The translations under genes and the position numbers were made by a program. A DNA stretch of 64,000 bases, from contig BSBK01003256.1 of the NCBI GenBank assembly GCA_027943335.1, positions 248,001 through 312,000 of the forward strand, written 5' to 3'. The notes under the pieces were generated by a model. It was given only the letters and a program-made list of their open reading frames with translations, had not been told where the DNA came from and ran no database searches. Below, piece by piece: positions 11,853 to 22,215 of the stretch. How positions within the stretch are numbered: the first letter of the stretch is position 1; each line of letters begins with the position of its first letter. The stretch comes from Chamaecyparis obtusa (Eukaryota > Streptophyta > Pinopsida > Cupressales > Cupressaceae).

Positions 11853-12172
11853 AGTTTTCCAAATATGGTATAGCATATATAGGAATGTTAGTACACAAAA
11901 TAAACAAGGCAATCACTATAGACCTACATGGAATCAAACACACCATTACAACAATTGGTGGTATCACAAGAATAATGGCTACTCATGGAAGCATAGAACT
12001 TACTATGATAAGGAATGGAATCAAATGGACGCAAAAAATTATGGCCCAAGAATGGTATCCAAAAATTATAGAGTGAAAGGCACAAGGATCCATTATGGAT
12101 GGCTAGATGATTGGTCATGGCTGATGAACGCACTTTGGATGTTGAGAGGGGGGGCGGGACAAAAACTCTAAC
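11853..12172 (+). CDS. unrecognised Asn/Tyr/Trp-rich open frame, possible exon
   Basis: An open + strand frame from about 11853 to the TAA at 12169 contains NKQGNHYRPTWNQ, YNNWWYHKNNGYSWKH and KNYGPRMVSKNYRVKG. The composition is strikingly rich in Asn, Tyr, Trp and Lys and does not look like a random AT-rich translation, but I recognise no family. Overlapping frames on both strands are also open, which weakens the case. It could be an upstream exon of the + strand gene whose 3' end lies at 24956-27858, with the transposons between them as intron. It could equally be a retroelement fragment or chance. No splice sites could be assigned with confidence. Confidence 0.2.
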
Positions 12173-13831
12173 TGCTAACTTCGGTAACTACCACAAGAAA
12201 TAGTGTGCAAGAAAGAGTAGAACCAGCAATCACAAGAACACTAGGATTTATACGTGGAAAACCCAAATTGGGAAAAACCACGGTGAGCACTTGCCCACAA
12301 AGATAATTCACTGAAGTATATAATCTGATTACAAAAGATTAGGAGCATATTGCTTCGGAATACCAATCAAAGGCTTATTGCCAATGCTACAATGAATGTT
12401 GATAAAGAAGGCTCACTGCCTTACAATACAAACAAGAGCTCATTGCTTCAGACATACATATAGAGGCTCATTGCCAAAGTAGCAAGATACAGTAACAAAC
12501 TCAAGTACACCCAAGACTCATTGTCTCAAAGTACTTATTCTTCATTGAAGTAGATATAAATATGTTCTCCTGCTAATGTAGCAACAAACTTATTACTGCC
12601 TTTTCTTCTTTGCCACTATCACTAAACTCTGCTCTGTTGATTGTTGAACCGGTTCACACTTACACTTGCATTTTGCCAAAGCATCAACAATCCTTATATA
12701 CAAACTAGATTGGTAGAGATTACAACAAAGTCGACCAAACCAAGTGGATATTACAAATGAGTTCCATTTTGGCCAAGGGATAAGCAAAATGCAAATTGGA
12801 TCAATGACAATAACACTCGAACCAAAGACCCAAACGGATAAGTGATAAACATTAAATACATAGGTTCCATATAGCATGAACTCGTCCGGATAAGATATAA
12901 GCATTAAGTATAAGACCCAGACCTAAATATGATATTTCAACAATCAATAAATACAGCTCCCAGATCTAAAACAGAAAGCATGATCCATCCCAGGAGGAAG
13001 ATGCAACAAGAACATGCTACATATGACCCAATGCTAGATCCGCAATAAGCAGAACAACCACCAAGAATAAATCAAACTTGTAGAGGCAAACAGCCAATTG
13101 CCAGTTGTATCCAAACCTCCACACACTATGGAGAGAACTATACACCACATCGGAAGCCATGTCAACACGCCACATGAGAAGCTATGTTAACATGCAAGGT
13201 CAGAAGTTGCCACAACATATTTCCAAATCAAAACAAAAACTGACAAGAATGGCAACACAAGATGGCACAGCCTTTGGAACACCATGAACACACTCTTGAT
13301 CACCAAAGAATGCCGCAACCAAGACCAAAACTTGAATACATCTGAATGAGTAGCAGCACAACTTCAATCCTGATTTTTGGAAGAGAACCACTCCAAAAAG
13401 ACAAATAACTGCAACAGTAAGGCTGCTAACTGCAATGCAACACAGTGGTACAATAGACATCCGGACCAGATAGAAATCCCGAAATAAGAATATAATACAA
13501 GAGCACTGTAAAACACCATCTACCCATGAACACGGGATACATTCCAGTCTTCCACTGTTCTGAGGCAATATAGGATACATACCTGTCTTCCACTGTTCAG
13601 GGACCATACAAGATACAAACCTGTCTTCTACTACTCTGAGACCATATAGAATCGAGAGTGTACTTGTCTTCCAATATACTACAAGTTCATCATACAAACC
13701 CACATTACCAAGAATAACACACTTCCAGACCACAAAGCTTGAGTAACACAAACTCAAATTCCTTCGGAACATATGGAACCCAATGTTTGACATCAATGAT
13801 AACACACAATAATCATATACTTCTAACAATG
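12173..13831. other. old LTR-like DNA; no supported gene
   Basis: Near 12240-12290 the - strand reads GGTTTTTCCCAATTTGGG, then TTTTCCACGTA, a phrase common at the 3' end of Copia LTRs, so an old - strand LTR probably lies here. Its limits were not found. An open - strand frame of 230 codons (13200-13892) is cysteine- and valine-rich, crosses into the chromovirus LTR and contains the 38-bp repeats below, so I do not accept it as a gene. Confidence 0.35.
13535..13648. repeat. three tandem 38-bp units
   Basis: Units 13535-13572, 13573-13610 and 13611-13648 are each exactly 38 bp. They share GGATACATACCTGTCTTCCA-like starts and CTGAGACCATATA-like ends, with several substitutions between units. 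Confidence 0.8.
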
Positions 13832-14691
13832 TGATGAAGGGTGCTCCCCTTAATACCACAAACACATAACAGACATAGAGAAACAACAACAATAATATGC
13901 AAGAACAGAAAATTGGCTTCTTATTATCTCCACAAATGTGGAATTACAAACTTTCAGAATTACAATATGCAAAGCCACATGGGCATTCCCTTACAATATT
14001 CTGTAGGACAAAGCCTCGAACTATTACCCAGATCTACTACCCAGAACTATTCTGAACTGCCTAAGACAATAATACAGCCTTCCTTATATAGGCAATTTTT
14101 CCACCGCCTGGGAAGGTTCCAGAATTTTTAGCCAATAAGGCTGACCAAACTTAGAATTATTTTATTTTACATTTTATTACATCATAGTCGGCTCAAGATA
14201 ACCTTTGAAACCCGAACAGAAATTTTGAAGAAAATTATTTTTCGCCATTTCAGGTGGCCCAACTTCCGAAGACCATAAGTCATCACCAGTTGACCCGCTC
14301 GGCTACTATAACCCCATTTCGGAAACGCCACGAAGCGCTCTACAGGCTGGACCAGCGCAAGCGCCCGTCACCCAAATTTTCGACCTCATCCGGGGCCTCT
14401 AAAGCCTTCAAAACTGAGTTCAAAGTTTCTGTACCCTGCTGCCAATACCGAAAATCTTCAATATCTTCCAATATACACTTGATCTGACAATGAAACTTTA
14501 CTGGCAGACTTATATGACCAAAATGAACCTCCAAGAAAGAAATCAGATCATTCTGAGCACATACGAAAATTAACAAAAATAGTAACTTTCCATAAATAGT
14601 AGCTCTGCACAAAATAGCCCTTATTGAATAAAAACATAAATATTTTTGGGTGATGCAAGATTGCTCTTACACCCAGGATGCTCCTGCATCA
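13832..14691 (-). repeat. chromovirus 3' LTR
   Basis: 860 bp, identical in length to the other LTR, with four single-base differences, all transitions. A TATA-like box lies at 14084-14090 (- strand TATATAA). The upstream flank is the transposon-poor sequence at 13831. Confidence 0.95.
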
Positions 14692-14729
14692 GACACCCGG
14701 GGTAATTTGAGAAGTGACCCTGTCACGAC

Positions 14730-15041
14730 TCAGGGGTGCAGAGGAAAACCAAGACGGTTAACCTCCTCCTTTGTTAGCCATGATGAATCTTCAACAGGTC
14801 GTCCTTTCCATTTGACCAAATATTCTTCATATGTCCTATTCCTTGTGCTTCTGCCAACACGACTGTCCAGTATGTCTTCAATCTTCTTGATATCTGAACT
14901 GGTTGCTGGAATATTCCACTGTGCTGCTGCAACCTCATCTTCAACACCTCCTTCATGATATTCTGTCAAATCTGAAATGTTAAACACTGGTGAAATATTC
15001 AGCCCAGTAGGCAATTCTACCTCATGCATTTCCCGAATCAT
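14730..15041 (-). CDS. chromodomain of the chromovirus, out of frame with gag-pol
   Basis: This - strand frame gives 103 residues. Residues 7-28 (EVELPTGLNISPVFNISDL) continue the integrase C-terminal GPY/F region. About residues 51-94 form a chromodomain with IKKIEDILDSR, YEEYLVKWKG and SSWLTKEEV. The conserved Trp78 and Trp88 are present, while the first aromatic cage residue is not evident, as in group II chromodomains. In chromoviruses this domain is the C-terminal end of integrase and is thought to guide insertion towards chromatin marks. Here it overlaps the end of the long frame by 20 bp in a different frame, which indicates a short deletion or a programmed shift; a small deletion is more likely. 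The first in-frame Met is probably not a real start. Confidence 0.85.
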   Translation of the reverse strand: MIREMHEVELPTGLNISPVFNISDLTEYHEGGVEDEVAAAQWNIPATSSDIKKIEDILDSRVGRSTRNRTYEEYLVKWKGRPVEDSSWLTKEEVNRLGFPLHP

Positions 15042-18000
15042 GCTTCTTCAGTATCTTACATGGTCCAAACTTCTTCATTTTCAATTTGTTATATGTACCA
15101 ATCGGAAACCTCTCCTTCCGCAAATGAACCATGACTTCATCTCCAACCTGAAATTCCTTATGCCTCCTTTTCTCATCTGCCTTAGCCTTATACTGTGCGT
15201 TCATCTTGTTAATATGTTTCCTCACCTCCTCATGGATGTTCTTCAAGTGTTCTGCAAAATCTTCAGCTTCAGCACTACTTATTTCTCCTTTATCTATCTT
15301 TCTCAATTCAGATGCATTTCTTGGACTACTTCCATATACAATTTGGAATGGTGATTTACCAGTGCTCCTATTGACAGAATTATTGTATGCAAATTCTGCC
15401 TGTGGTAAAATCAAATCCCATCCTGTTGGCTTATCTCCAACCAAACATCTCAGCAAATTTCCCAAACTCCTATTCACCACCTCTGTCTGTCCATCAGTCT
15501 GGGGATGATGTGATGAACTGAATTTCAAATCTGTCTTCAACTTCTTCCACAATGTACGCCAGAAATATCCAACAAACTTAGTGTCCCGATCTGAAACTAT
15601 GGTCTTTGGCAAACCATGAAGTCTCACTACTTCTCTGAAAAACAATTCTGCTACATGAACAGCATCATTAGTCTTCTTGCAGGGAATGAAATGTGCCATC
15701 TTTGAAAATCTGTCAACCACTACAAAAATTGAATCATGTCCCCGCGGAGTCCTCGGTAAACCAAGAACAAAGTCCATGCTGATATCCTCCCAAGGCTTCT
15801 CTGGTACGGGTAATGGCTGATACAACCCTGTATTCTGCTTCACTCCTTTCGCCATCTGACATACTCGGCAACTCTGTACAAACTTTTTCACATCTTGCTG
15901 CAACTGTGGCCAATAATAATTCTCACTAACCAAACCAAGGGTTTTATCACGACCAAAATGTCCAGCCAATCCTCCGCTATGCTTCTCCTTGATGAGATTC
16001 TCCCTCATAGAACTTCGTGGAATGCACAACTGACTCCCTCTGAATAGCATATCATCCTGGATGATGAAATCCAACCATTTCGTCCTGTCTAGAGTAACAG
16101 GTTCTGTACAAGCTTTCCAAGCTTCACCAAAATCAGGATCCTCTGGATACAAATTCTTGAGTTCCTTGAACCCAACCACTTCAATCTGCATTTCTATCAT
16201 CAATAGTTGCCTTCTGCTAAGAGCATCCGCAACCCTATTAGACTTTCCACTCTTGTGTTTCAAAACAAATGTATAACTCTGCAAAAACTCAACCCATTTC
16301 AAATGCCTCTGATTCAACTTTCCTTGACTATTCAAATATTGCAAAGCTTGATGATCAGTATACAAAACAAACTCCTTAGGAAGTAGATAATGTCTCCACT
16401 TCTTTAATGCCTGAACTATAGCATAAAATTCCTGATCATAAACAGAATATTTTCTCTTGGCATCATTTAACTTCTCACTGAAATAAGCAACAGGTTTACC
16501 TTCTTGGCTCATAACAGCTCCTATTGCAGTACCACTAGCATCACAATCTACTTGAAACACCTTATTAAAATCTGGAAGTGCTAAAATTGGTTGTTCTGTA
16601 ACTTTTTGTTTCAACAATTGAAAACTCTTTTCTGCCCCATTAGTCCACTTAAACTCTTTTCTATCCCCTCTCATTGTTTCAGTCAAGGGTCCACAAATAC
16701 TGCTAAAATTTTTGATAAACTTTCTGTAAAAGCTAGCTAAACCATGAAAAGATCTTACCTCAGTAGCACTTCTTGGAGTAGGCCATTCAAGGATAGCCTG
16801 TACCTTCTCTGGGTCCATTTTTAGACCTTTTGCTGAGACTACAAATCCCAAATACACTAACTCTTTCTTCACAAAACTGCACTTCTTCAAATTAATCAAC
16901 AATTTCTCTTCTCTCAACTTCTCAAATACCATACGAATATGCATCATATGCTCATCCAATGTCTTACTAAAGATCAAAATATCATCTAGGTAAACAATGA
17001 CAAACTTACCCAGAAATTCTTTCAGAACCTCGTTCATGAGCCGCATGAAAGTGCTCGGTGCATTGGTTAGCCCAAAAGGCATGACTAACCACTCATACAG
17101 TCCTTCCTTTGTTTTGAAGGCAGTCTTCCATTCATCTCCCTCCCTGATCCGAATCTGATGATATCCACTTTTCAGATCTATCTTTGAAAAATACACAGCT
17201 CCACTCAAACAGTCCATAATATCATCCATTCGTGGCAATGGAAACCTGTACTTGATTGTGATCTTGTTTATTGCCCTAGAATCTGTACACATCCTCCATT
17301 CTCCATTCTTCTTTGGTGCTAATACCGCAGGTACAGCACAGGAACTCAGACTCTCTCGAATCAACCCCTTCTGCAATAACTCATGTACTTGTCTGTTCAA
17401 CTCTTCACTTTCTGCTGGTGTCATTCTATGTGCTGCCTTGTTTGGCAAACTGGCTCTTGGAATCAAATCTATCTGATGACTGATCTTCCTTACCGGTGGT
17501 AATCCATCAGGTACATTATCAGATACAATATCCTGAAACTCATTCAACAAATCTGCAACCTCTACAGGTACATCCTCTACTTCTTCTTTACCAACTTTTG
17601 GAATTAAAGCAAAACACACATGCTCATGCCTCATACCATCTAGGAATTTTCTTCCATCAACAAATGTTATTCTTGCATTACCACATACCTTTTCTTCAGT
17701 CTCCTTCAATGGTTTTAGCTTATGCCACACGCCATCCTTTGTCAGGGAATAGGTATTCGCACGACCATCATGTACAGCACATCTGTCAAACTGCCACGGT
17801 CTACCCAATAACATATGACATGCATCCATAGAGATGATATCACATAGTACCTCATCTTGGTACCCGCCGATCTTGAACTTTACCAGGCACTGTTCACTGA
17901 CCATGACCTTGTGGTCATCCTGCACCCAGGCAATCCGATATGGATGTGGGTGTTTCTGTCTCTTGAGCTTCAACTTTTTCACCATCTCTTCTGACACCAA

Positions 18001-19311
18001 ATTGTCAGTGCTTCCACTATCAATAATCACATCACAACATTTACCTTCACACTTGCACCTAGTGCGAAACAAGCTCCTCCTTTGCTCAGGTTCATTCTCA
18101 CCACTCAACAGGACTCTTTTGTTAATCAACGTTTCTCCTCTTTCAGCATCTTCAGAATTTGATGATCTGGTATCTTCATCTACATGTGCAACTCTGGCCT
18201 GGCCTTCATTTCTCCTGTCTATCTTGCCTTGGCGCTGAGGAAATTCAAATGCCCTATGACCTTCTTCTCCACAGTGAAAACATGTTCCACGGAAGCCACC
18301 TCTTCCAGATCCTTGTCCTCTTCCTCTTCCTCTCTGATCTCTATTATTCTGATCCTGGAAGCGATTGGAATTATTTCCTCGCTGATTCTGACTGCTACTG
18401 GCCTCATCCTTCTTTTTCGGATCTTCATTTCGGCCACCATATGATCGTCCACCAGATCGTCCACCGCGACCTCTTCCGTTTTGTCTGCTCTCAAACTTCT
18501 TGTTCAGCTTTTCCTCTACTTTTAGGGCAAACTGGTATGCCTCTTCAATACTGCTCATTCGAACCAGATTCAGCTCCTCCTGAATGCTTGGCCTTAACCC
18601 ATTAAGGTATCGGGCAACTTTCTCCTTATCAGCTTCTGCATGGCCTGTTCTGATGAGAAGTCGATAGAACTCCTCTGTATACTCCTGGATAGATCTTCCT
18701 GCTTGCTTCAAACTCTGCATTTTCTTCAGTAGGTCAAGCTCATAATCAACAGGAATGAACTGTCGCTTCAATTTATCCACCATCCGATCCCATCTCGTGA
18801 TTTTCTCCTTTCCCCTTCTATTTCGCTCCAACTGAATCTCTTGCCACCATATCTTCGCATGACCTTTCAATCTGGCCTTCGCAAATTTGACCCTATCAGG
18901 ATCTTCAACATCTTCATATTCAAAATATTCCTCACATTCATTGATCCAGTCGATCAATTCCTCTGGGTTAAGATTTCCAGAAAATGCAGGAACCTCAATC
19001 TTAGGTCTTTTCCCAATCTTGGAAATCGCCCGAAAAAGTCTTTCTTCCTCCTGGTTCACAATTTCAACTTCTCCTCCTTGATATTCTTCTTCGGCTTCAT
19101 CCTCACTTTCGTCTCTGACATTAAGATTCATTCCTCTACGAATCTCTTCTTGCAATGCTCGCACTTGTCTCTGCAACTCTCTAACCTCAGGTGTCACAAC
19201 ACCAGGTCTTCCGCCACGTTCTCTTCGTGGAGGCATTTTCGCGATGCGCACTAAAACCCTAGCCACGGTCCTAGTGCAAACTGCCTCATAGTCGGCGATC
19301 TGTTTACACAC
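15022..19311 (-). CDS. chromovirus Gag-Pol polyprotein
   Basis: 1429 codons. The likely start is Met26 (MPPRRERGG, codon 19234-19236), because the first 25 codons run into the primer site region. Gag occupies about 26-360, with a retrotransposon gag domain at 105-275, an Arg/Gly-rich linker and a zinc knuckle at 344-357. The last zinc ligand is Phe357 instead of Cys. The protease active site is DSGS at 431-434. The reverse transcriptase spans about 640-860 with YLDD at 774-777. RNase H acidic residues are Asp924, Glu961 and Asp986. Integrase has the His1111, His1118, Cys1148, Cys1151 zinc site and the Asp1180, Asp1241, Glu1277 triad with 35 residues between the last two. The GPY/F motif begins near 1415 (FGPCKIL). 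The frame ends at a TGA at 15022-15024, just short of the chromodomain. The product would package, copy and integrate the element. Confidence 0.95.
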   Translation of the reverse strand: MCKQIADYEAVCTRTVARVLVRIAKMPPRRERGGRPGVVTPEVRELQRQVRALQEEIRRGMNLNVRDESEDEAEEEYQGGEVEIVNQEEERLFRAISKIGKRPKIEVPAFSGNLNPEELIDWINECEEYFEYEDVEDPDRVKFAKARLKGHAKIWWQEIQLERNRRGKEKITRWDRMVDKLKRQFIPVDYELDLLKKMQSLKQAGRSIQEYTEEFYRLLIRTGHAEADKEKVARYLNGLRPSIQEELNLVRMSSIEEAYQFALKVEEKLNKKFESRQNGRGRGGRSGGRSYGGRNEDPKKKDEASSSQNQRGNNSNRFQDQNNRDQRGRGRGQGSGRGGFRGTCFHCGEEGHRAFEFPQRQGKIDRRNEGQARVAHVDEDTRSSNSEDAERGETLINKRVLLSGENEPEQRRSLFRTRCKCEGKCCDVIIDSGSTDNLVSEEMVKKLKLKRQKHPHPYRIAWVQDDHKVMVSEQCLVKFKIGGYQDEVLCDIISMDACHMLLGRPWQFDRCAVHDGRANTYSLTKDGVWHKLKPLKETEEKVCGNARITFVDGRKFLDGMRHEHVCFALIPKVGKEEVEDVPVEVADLLNEFQDIVSDNVPDGLPPVRKISHQIDLIPRASLPNKAAHRMTPAESEELNRQVHELLQKGLIRESLSSCAVPAVLAPKKNGEWRMCTDSRAINKITIKYRFPLPRMDDIMDCLSGAVYFSKIDLKSGYHQIRIREGDEWKTAFKTKEGLYEWLVMPFGLTNAPSTFMRLMNEVLKEFLGKFVIVYLDDILIFSKTLDEHMMHIRMVFEKLREEKLLINLKKCSFVKKELVYLGFVVSAKGLKMDPEKVQAILEWPTPRSATEVRSFHGLASFYRKFIKNFSSICGPLTETMRGDRKEFKWTNGAEKSFQLLKQKVTEQPILALPDFNKVFQVDCDASGTAIGAVMSQEGKPVAYFSEKLNDAKRKYSVYDQEFYAIVQALKKWRHYLLPKEFVLYTDHQALQYLNSQGKLNQRHLKWVEFLQSYTFVLKHKSGKSNRVADALSRRQLLMIEMQIEVVGFKELKNLYPEDPDFGEAWKACTEPVTLDRTKWLDFIIQDDMLFRGSQLCIPRSSMRENLIKEKHSGGLAGHFGRDKTLGLVSENYYWPQLQQDVKKFVQSCRVCQMAKGVKQNTGLYQPLPVPEKPWEDISMDFVLGLPRTPRGHDSIFVVVDRFSKMAHFIPCKKTNDAVHVAELFFREVVRLHGLPKTIVSDRDTKFVGYFWRTLWKKLKTDLKFSSSHHPQTDGQTEVVNRSLGNLLRCLVGDKPTGWDLILPQAEFAYNNSVNRSTGKSPFQIVYGSSPRNASELRKIDKGEISSAEAEDFAEHLKNIHEEVRKHINKMNAQYKAKADEKRRHKEFQVGDEVMVHLRKERFPIGTYNKLKMKKFGPCKILKKHDSGNA
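18241..18243 (-). other. zinc-knuckle ligand replaced (Phe357)
   Basis: The Gag zinc finger should be C-X2-C-X4-H-X4-C. Cys344, Cys347 and His352 are present, but the fourth ligand codon is TTT (Phe). A single transversion from a Cys codon explains it. Loss of a ligand would be expected to weaken RNA binding. Confidence 0.85.
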
Positions 19312-19316
19312 TCAAG

Positions 19317-19334
19317 AACCTGGCTCTGATACCA
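19317..19334 (-). promoter_or_regulatory. chromovirus primer-binding site (initiator Met tRNA)
   Basis: The - strand reads TGGTATCAGAGCCAGGTT starting two bases inside the 5' LTR, 18 bases complementary to the 3' end of plant initiator Met tRNA. Confidence 0.95.
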
Positions 19335-19336
19335 CC

Positions 19337-20196
19337 TGATGAAGGGTGCTCCCCTTAATACCACAAACACATAACAGACATAGAGAAACAACAACAATAA
19401 TATGCAAGAACAGAAAATTGGCTTCTTATTATCTCCACAAATGTGGAATTACAAACTTTCAGAATTACAATATGCAAAGCCACATGGGCATTCCCTTACA
19501 ATATTCTGTAGGACAAAGCCTCGAACTATTACCCAGATCTACTACCCAGAACTATTCTGAACTGCCTAAGACAATAATACAGCCTTCCTTATATAGGCAA
19601 TTTTTCCACCGCCTGGGAAGGTTCCAGAATTTTTAGCCAATAAGGCCGACCAAACTTAGAATTATTTTATTTTACATTTTATTACATCATAGTCGGCTCA
19701 AGATAACCTTTGAAACCCGAACAAAAATTTTGAAGAAAATTATTTTTCGCCATTTCAGGTGGCCCAACTTCCGAAGACCATAAGTCATCACCAGTTGACC
19801 CGCTCGGCTACTATAACCCCATTTCGGAAACGCCACGAAGCGCTCTACAGGCTGGACCAGCGCAAGCGCCCGTCACCCAAATTTTCGACCTCATCCGGGG
19901 CCTCTAAAGCCTTCAAAACTGAGTTCAAAGTTTCTGTACCCTGCTGCCAATACCGAAAATCTTCAATATCTTCCAATATACACTTGATCTGGCAATGAAA
20001 CTTTACTGGCAGACTTATATGACCAAAATGAACCTCCAAGAAAGAAATCAGATCATTCTGAGCACATACGAAAATTAACAAAAATAGTAACTTTCCATAA
20101 ATAGTAGCTCTGCACAAAATAGCCTTTATTGAATAAAAACATAAATATTTTTGGGTGATGCAAGATTGCTCTTACACCCAGGATGCTCCTGCATCA
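19337..20196 (-). repeat. chromovirus 5' LTR with promoter
   Basis: 860 bp. On the - strand it begins TGATGCAGGAGC and ends ACCCTTCATCA. The TATA-like box is at 19589-19595 within the - strand phrase AATTGCCTATATAAGGAAG, which should drive the genomic transcript. The four differences from the 3' LTR are all C/T or G/A. Confidence 0.95.
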
Positions 20197-20454
20197 TAAT
20201 GGCATCATATTTGTAATAATTTGCGACAGTCACTCTTTGGGTTCTTCTCATGTTTTGGGGACAAAACATGTCAAGGAGGGATGGCATGTTATGTAATTAA
20301 GGATATGACATTATCAGGTATTTAGGTGGATGGAATTGTCTACATGTGGCACATATCCCTTATGTTATTTATATTGAGTCATGTGAATAATTATGTAATT
20401 AATTATAACACGAGTTGAGTAGGCCTTCATTAGGATGTAGCCTTCCATAGTATT
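20197..20454 (+). mobile_element. 3' end of an older LTR retrotransposon with polypurine tract
   Basis: A polypurine tract (AAGGAGGG, about 20273-20280) precedes TGTTATGTAATTAAGG at 20287, which I read as the start of an LTR on the + strand. The text just before it (about 20200-20272) resembles the end of a Gypsy pol gene. The LTR is cut at 20454 by the next element and resumes at 23757. A further fragment of the same repeat lies at 11240-11325. The chromovirus inserted into its interior, so this is the oldest layer of the nest. Confidence 0.5.
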
Positions 20455-20884
20455 TGTTGATATTTGTAGCATCGGTCAAATAAATAATATTGACTATATA
20501 ATTATTATGAGAAATAATTTATTATATATATTCATATATATCAATGTATATAATAATTGATATTACTTTATACATTGATATATATGTATATATAAAGTTA
20601 GATTATAATTATTCTCATAATAACTAAATAGTTAAATTGATAAAATAATTATTATTATTATTATGTAAATATTAGATAAATTAATATAGTACTCAAGAGA
20701 TATTATATATATATAATCATAATTATCATTATATTAATTACAAAATAATGAATAGACATGTCCCATGAAGGGACATGTCTCTTCTTGGCTCATTCTCAAT
20801 ATAAATGCAAGAGATTGTTGCATTTGGAAAACACATACAATCAGATAGTGCTATTACATTTTCAATGATCCTAAAACTTTAACA
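20455..20884 (+). repeat. 5' LTR of the non-autonomous element
   Basis: 430 bp, very AT-rich. It carries a perfect inverted repeat at 20754-20780 (11-base arms AGACATGTCCC, five-base loop) about 20 bp upstream of a TATA-like TATAAATG at 20800-20807. The 20617-20624 octamer ATAATAAC is the unoccupied equivalent of the hAT insertion site in the other LTR. Confidence 0.92.
20754..20780. promoter_or_regulatory. perfect hairpin beside the LTR TATA box
   Basis: AGACATGTCCC, ATGAA loop, GGGACATGTCT. The copy in the 3' LTR (23621-23647) has one change in one arm. Its position next to the probable promoter suggests a protein-binding palindrome or an RNA structure, but this is inference. Confidence 0.7.
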
Positions 20885-20897
20885 TGGTATCAGAGCC
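20885..20897 (+). promoter_or_regulatory. primer-binding site of the non-autonomous element
   Basis: TGGTATCAGAGCC directly follows the 5' LTR, complementary to initiator Met tRNA. Confidence 0.93.
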
Positions 20898-21767
20898 AAG
20901 TTGCAAATGTAAGAGAGTAGTTTGTTGATGGTGAATGTGTGACTGTCTCAGAAAATACAGTCTCAATACGAAAACCATATCTCCCAAATGCACCGTTGGA
21001 TTTTGCTAAAGTTCGGATATGTTGGTGATAAACCAATTTACAAGAATCTCACCGGAACGATTGAAAAGAAAATTACAAGTTCAAAAGTTATGACCGACTT
21101 TGTATGGGTCTATAATAAATAAATAAATAAATCTGAAAAAGAGTGAGGTTCCTTCTTTAAAAGCCTAACCACTTGAAGGGAGATCTAATAAGATTGAAGG
21201 TTGTGATACTGTATAGAACCTTTGGATATTAGATATAGTTCATGTGACGAGTTATAGTAATGTTTGAGAATGATGACATCATTCTATGAATTTGCATGAT
21301 ATTTTCTATATGGGCTCACCTTACAAAATGAAATACTTGAAATTTATAAAAGAAGAAAATTGCATTCAAGGGAGAAAGAACTTAATGCTTGCAAATGAAC
21401 TGATGATTGAGACTAGATGTAGAGGGAGTTTGACATTTCAAAAGAAGACAAGAGGTTGATACAAGAACTTGAGCTTCAGAGGGAGAAGATGGTTCATTCA
21501 ATGTATGACAATCTTGATTGAGAGGGAGTTCACTATTGAAGGTGAAACACTCCTGAATTTTTTTAATGGGCTTGCCCCCTGTGTAAATCATGAGGAAGTG
21601 ATGACTTCCAAATGATTATCACTTGTATTTGTAAAAGTTATTGGAAGGTGACGATCTTACAATAACTTGATCTTCTATTGTGATAGACATCTTGTGATGG
21701 CTGAAACAAATCATAATAGATGATGTAAATGTTCTTATGGTAAGTGCACATTACCTATGAACATCTA

Positions 21768-22215
21768 TTGAGTACTTGGTGGACATCATGTGACTTGATG
21801 TCATTAGGCCATTACTCTGAGTACTTGGTGGCATCATGTGACTTGATGTCGGTAGGCCATTACTCTGAGCACTTGGTGAATATCATGTGATTTGATATTC
21901 TGTAGGCCAATGCTCCTGATATCATGAGATGATATCTTTATAATTTTGTTGAGTACTTGGTGGACATCATGTGACTTGATGTTGGTAGGCCATTACTCTG
22001 AGCACTTGGTGAATATCATGCGACTTTATATTCTATAGGCCAATGCTCCCGATATCATGAGATGATATCTTTGTAAACTTTTGAGTACTTGGTGAACATC
22101 ATGTGACTTGATGTTGGTAGGCCATACTCTGAGTATTTGGAGAATGTCATGTGACTTGATATTCTATGACAAATACTCCCATTATCACAAGATGATATTT
22201 TTTATGAGTTATGGT
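21768..22215. repeat. higher-order tandem repeat in the element interior
   Basis: Two related units alternate. The short unit (about 48-49 bp: GAGTACTTGGTGGACATCAT, then GACTTGATGTTGGTAGGCCA) starts at 21768, 21817, 21949 and 22083. The long unit (about 83-85 bp: GAGCACTTGGTGAATATCAT and a tail) starts at 21865, 21998 and 22131. Two of the long units contain GATATCAT-GAG-ATGATATC, an eight-base-arm palindrome. One short plus one long unit makes a period of about 133 bp. Confidence 0.85.

Larger units (their letters stand above)
13832..20196 (-). mobile_element. Ty3/Gypsy chromovirus, full length, young
   Basis: A 6.37-kb - strand element with two 860-bp LTRs (13832-14691 and 19337-20196), an initiator-Met primer site, one long gag-pol frame and a chromodomain frame. 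The LTRs begin TGATG and end CATCA. The flanking five bases are CAATG (left) and TAATG (right), a target duplication with one change. The LTRs differ at only four of 860 positions (14142, 14219, 14487 and 14620 against 19647, 19724, 19992 and 20125), so insertion was recent. Protein order (protease, RT, RNase H, integrase, chromodomain) defines a chromovirus; the protease and linker text resembles the CRM/Galadriel/Reina side of that group rather than Tekay. No good polypurine tract is visible before the 3' LTR. A frame break before the chromodomain and a changed zinc knuckle suggest that this copy is not fully functional. Confidence 0.95.

Noticed and set aside
13200..13892. 230-codon - strand open frame
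   Set aside because: It crosses from flanking DNA into the chromovirus LTR, contains three 38-bp tandem repeats and has no recognisable domain, so it is a chance frame.
15206..19254. Many + strand frames of 70-150 codons
   Set aside because: They are antisense shadows of the chromovirus gag-pol gene.
19317..19334. Possible tRNA gene
   Set aside because: Only 18 bases match the tRNA 3' end; there is no cloverleaf. It is a primer-binding site.
21768..22215. Possible CRISPR-like array
   Set aside because: Units are contiguous and themselves variable, with no unique spacers, and lie inside a plant retroelement.
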